Shown here piece by piece: positions 5,659 to 6,975 of a DNA stretch of 6,975 bases. The notes beneath the pieces are model-generated. The model made no database searches. It was not told where the DNA came from and was given only the letters and a program-made list of their open reading frames with translations. Origin of the DNA: Halobacteriales archaeon QS_9_67_15 (lineage in GTDB: Archaea > Halobacteriota > Halobacteria > Halobacteriales > Haloarculaceae); contig PXSD01000081.1 of assembly GCA_003023165.1 (NCBI GenBank), positions 1 to 6,975 on the forward strand, given 5' to 3'. Position numbers and translations under genes: made by a program. The first letter of the stretch is position 1. Each line of letters starts with the position of its first letter.

Positions 5659-6678
5659 TCAGTTCTCGGAAACGTACGCGGCCACGTCGAGCATCCGGTT
5701 CGAGAAGCCGTACTCGTTGTCGTACCAGGTGAGGACCTTCGTCATCCCGTTGACGACGTTGGTCGACTGCAGGTCCACCTGGGAGGAGTAGGGCGACCCC
5801 TGGATGTCGGTCGAGACGACCTCGTCGTCGGTGACGCCGAGTACACCCTCCAGTTCACCCTGTGCGGCCTCGCGGAACGCGCTGTTGACGTCGCCCTCGG
5901 TTACGTCCGCCTCGAGGTCGACGACGAACTCCGTGATCGAGCCGTTCGGAACCGGCACGCGGATGGCCATCCCGTCGAGTTTGCCCTCGAGTTCCGGTAG
6001 AACCTCGGTCGCGGCCTGTGCCGCGCCGGTCGACGTGGGCACGATGTTCTCTGCGGCCGCGCGACCGCGACGGGTCTTCGCCTTCGGGCCGTCGACGAGG
6101 TTCTGCGAGCCCGTGTAAGCGTGGACCGTCGTCAGCTGGCCCGCCTCGATGCCGAACGCCTCGTCCAGCACCGTCGCGACCGGCGTGATAGAGTTGGTCG
6201 TACAGGAGGCGTTCGAAACCACGTCCTCGCCGTCGTAGTCGTCGTGGTTGACGCCGTAGACGACCTGCTTGACCGGCTTCTCGCCCTTCGGCGGGGCGGA
6301 GATGACGACCGTCTCGGCGCCCGCGTCGAGGTGCTTGCTCGCGTCGTCGTAGTTGCGGAAGATGCCCGTACACTCGAAGGCCACGTCGACGTCGAGGTCG
6401 TCCCACGGGAGCCGTGCGGGGTCGGTCTCCTCGTGGACGGACGCACCGAACTCCGTCCCGTCGACGGTCATGACGCCGTCCTCAAGCGTGACGCCCTCGA
6501 GCGGGCCCATGACCGTGTCGTACTTTGCGAGATACTCCATGTCCTCGTCGTCCATCACGTCGTTGATGCCGACGACCTCGACCTGCGGGTCGCCCAGCGA
6601 CGCTCGGAACACGTTACGACCGATACGGCCGAAGCCGTTCAACCCGACTCGAACCGTCCCCTCAGTAGATCCGCTCAT
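5659..6678 (-). CDS. gapA: Type I glyceraldehyde-3-phosphate dehydrogenase (GapI)
   Basis: Bacterial-type phosphorylating GAPDH, oxidising glyceraldehyde-3-phosphate to 1,3-bisphosphoglycerate. In haloarchaea this enzyme serves sugar breakdown through the semiphosphorylative Entner-Doudoroff route. It has 339 residues, a normal length. The Rossmann motif NGFGRIGR is at 14-21 and IND at 38-40, where Asp40 sits at the end of the second strand as in NAD-preferring enzymes. The catalytic Cys159 lies in SNASCTTNSITPV and His186 in TTVHAYTG, the standard 27-residue spacing. VPTSTGAA and WYDNEYGFSNRM complete the phosphate-binding and C-terminal signatures. It shares no useful similarity with gapB in this window, being the other evolutionary GAPDH class. 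The type I enzyme was probably acquired from bacteria early in the haloarchaeal lineage (established view, not shown here). First gene of a two-gene operon with pgk; a TATA-like box lies about 29 nt upstream. Confidence 0.97.
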   Translation of the reverse strand: MSGSTEGTVRVGLNGFGRIGRNVFRASLGDPQVEVVGINDVMDDEDMEYLAKYDTVMGPLEGVTLEDGVMTVDGTEFGASVHEETDPARLPWDDLDVDVAFECTGIFRNYDDASKHLDAGAETVVISAPPKGEKPVKQVVYGVNHDDYDGEDVVSNASCTTNSITPVATVLDEAFGIEAGQLTTVHAYTGSQNLVDGPKAKTRRGRAAAENIVPTSTGAAQAATEVLPELEGKLDGMAIRVPVPNGSITEFVVDLEADVTEGDVNSAFREAAQGELEGVLGVTDDEVVSTDIQGSPYSSQVDLQSTNVVNGMTKVLTWYDNEYGFSNRMLDVAAYVSEN

Positions 6679-6694
6679 GGTAAATCAACCGTCG

Positions 6695-6710
6695 CTCGAT
6701 ACGAGTATAT
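6695..6710 (-). promoter_or_regulatory. gapA TATA box with overlapping palindrome
   Basis: On the minus strand ATATAC (6710-6705) is centred about 29 nt before the gapA ATG, implying a leaderless or very short-leader message. Directly downstream and overlapping by one base is the palindrome CTCG-TAT-CGAG (6705-6695), in the usual position of an archaeal repressor operator. Confidence 0.6.
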
Positions 6711-6730
6711 GGGTTTCGAATACGGAACGA

Positions 6731-6798
6731 GAACGATCACTGTTCGTCATGCAGGATCGGCGAACGATCCGTACCTGATACATAATTGTTCACGTATC
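6731..6798. promoter_or_regulatory. Cluster of inverted repeats upstream of gapA
   Basis: Three spaced inverted repeats lie 50-120 nt before gapA: GAAC-N7-GTTC (6731-6745), GGATCG-N5-CGATCC (6754-6770) and GATAC-N12-GTATC (6777-6798). The word GAACGATC occurs twice, at 6731 and 6762, 31 bp apart, close to three helical turns. Such spacing suits activator or repressor binding. The regulator is unknown. The last repeat reaches into the stop codon region of the upstream gene. Confidence 0.4.
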
Positions 6799-6975
6799 GG
6801 TTCTTTTGCGCCGCCAGCGTCGTATCTGCCCAGTTTTCGCTCGTCGGCCTCGGTCGGCTCGCGCCCGAAGTCGTTCGACGCGTTCGCTGTCCATTATCTC
6901 GCGGTCGCCGCGGCCGCCGTTCCAGACGACCCGGACCCGCGAGCCGTCGCTCGCTTGGACGAGCGTGCTGTCCCC
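6790..6975 (-). CDS. 3' end of an unidentified minus-strand gene (partial)
   Basis: The last 61 codons of a gene entering from the right edge, ending at TGA (6790-6792). Codon use is typical of the genome, with third positions mostly G or C, which supports this frame over the opposite strand. The visible protein starts GDSTLVQASDGSRVRVVWNG and continues into a strongly basic C-terminus rich in Arg (RRWRRKR just before the final residues). The first part looks like the edge of a folded beta-rich domain and the Arg-rich end like a nucleic-acid- or membrane-facing tail, but this is impression only. I do not recognise the family. It lies 111 nt upstream of gapA on the same strand, and gapA has its own promoter-like sequences, so co-transcription is not required. 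Confidence 0.6.
   Translation of the reverse strand, partial: GDSTLVQASDGSRVRVVWNGGRGDREIMDSERVERLRARADRGRRAKTGQIRRWRRKRTDT

Noticed and set aside
6691..6707. Full TrmB operator (TACT-N7/8-GAGTA) at gapA
   Set aside because: Only one half-site is present. The partner half is degenerate and the spacing is wrong.
1..6975. RNA genes, CRISPR arrays, transposases, integrase or attachment sites
   Set aside because: No tRNA-like clover, repeat-spacer pattern, transposase motif or terminal inverted repeat was seen on either strand.

Overview
The window looks like chromosomal DNA from a halophilic archaeon (class Halobacteria). The base composition is GC-rich, the proteins are acidic, the secreted proteins carry Cys-lipoboxes and Ser/Thr-rich tails, and several starts look leaderless with a TATA-like box about 28 nt upstream. 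It also holds the haloarchaeal grouping of two unrelated glyceraldehyde-3-phosphate dehydrogenases (GAPDHs) with phosphoglycerate kinase. As I recall, Haloferax volcanii has the same grouping (gapII HVO_0478, pgk HVO_0480, gapI HVO_0481). No species can be named from the sequence alone.

Bases 1-2147 (+ strand) are a lipoprotein block. Two complete paralogous lipoprotein genes (256-1176 and 1173-2147) overlap by 4 nt and were probably co-transcribed. They resemble the haloarchaeal DUF7537 lipoproteins. Before them, bases 1-194 are the 3' end of a third reading frame. Its first 74 bases are identical to bases 893-966 inside the first complete gene, after which the frame runs into unrelated sequence and stops. 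This looks like the junction of an 892-bp tandem duplication.

Bases 2148-6678 are the three-carbon part of central metabolism. gapB (type II GAPDH, + strand, 2344-3435) faces a minus-strand operon of gapA (type I GAPDH, 5659-6678) followed by pgk (4398-5600). In haloarchaea the type I enzyme works mainly in sugar breakdown and the type II enzyme in gluconeogenesis. PGK is shared by both directions, so the locus holds a reversible step with two direction-specific dehydrogenases.

Between the two arms is a decayed YfcE-type metallophosphoesterase gene (3493-3981, minus) with two frameshifts and an amber codon. Next to it is an AT-rich intergenic stretch (3982-4397) with a hairpin, promoter-like sequence, a possible 50-residue ORF, and sequence words also found in front of gapB.

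Bases 6679-6975 contain the gapA promoter, a cluster of inverted repeats, and the last 61 codons of another minus-strand gene of unknown function that continues past the window. I found no RNA genes, CRISPR arrays or insertion sequences. The most notable points are the duplication junction, the fresh pseudogene, and the shared promoter words between the gapB leader and the central intergenic region.
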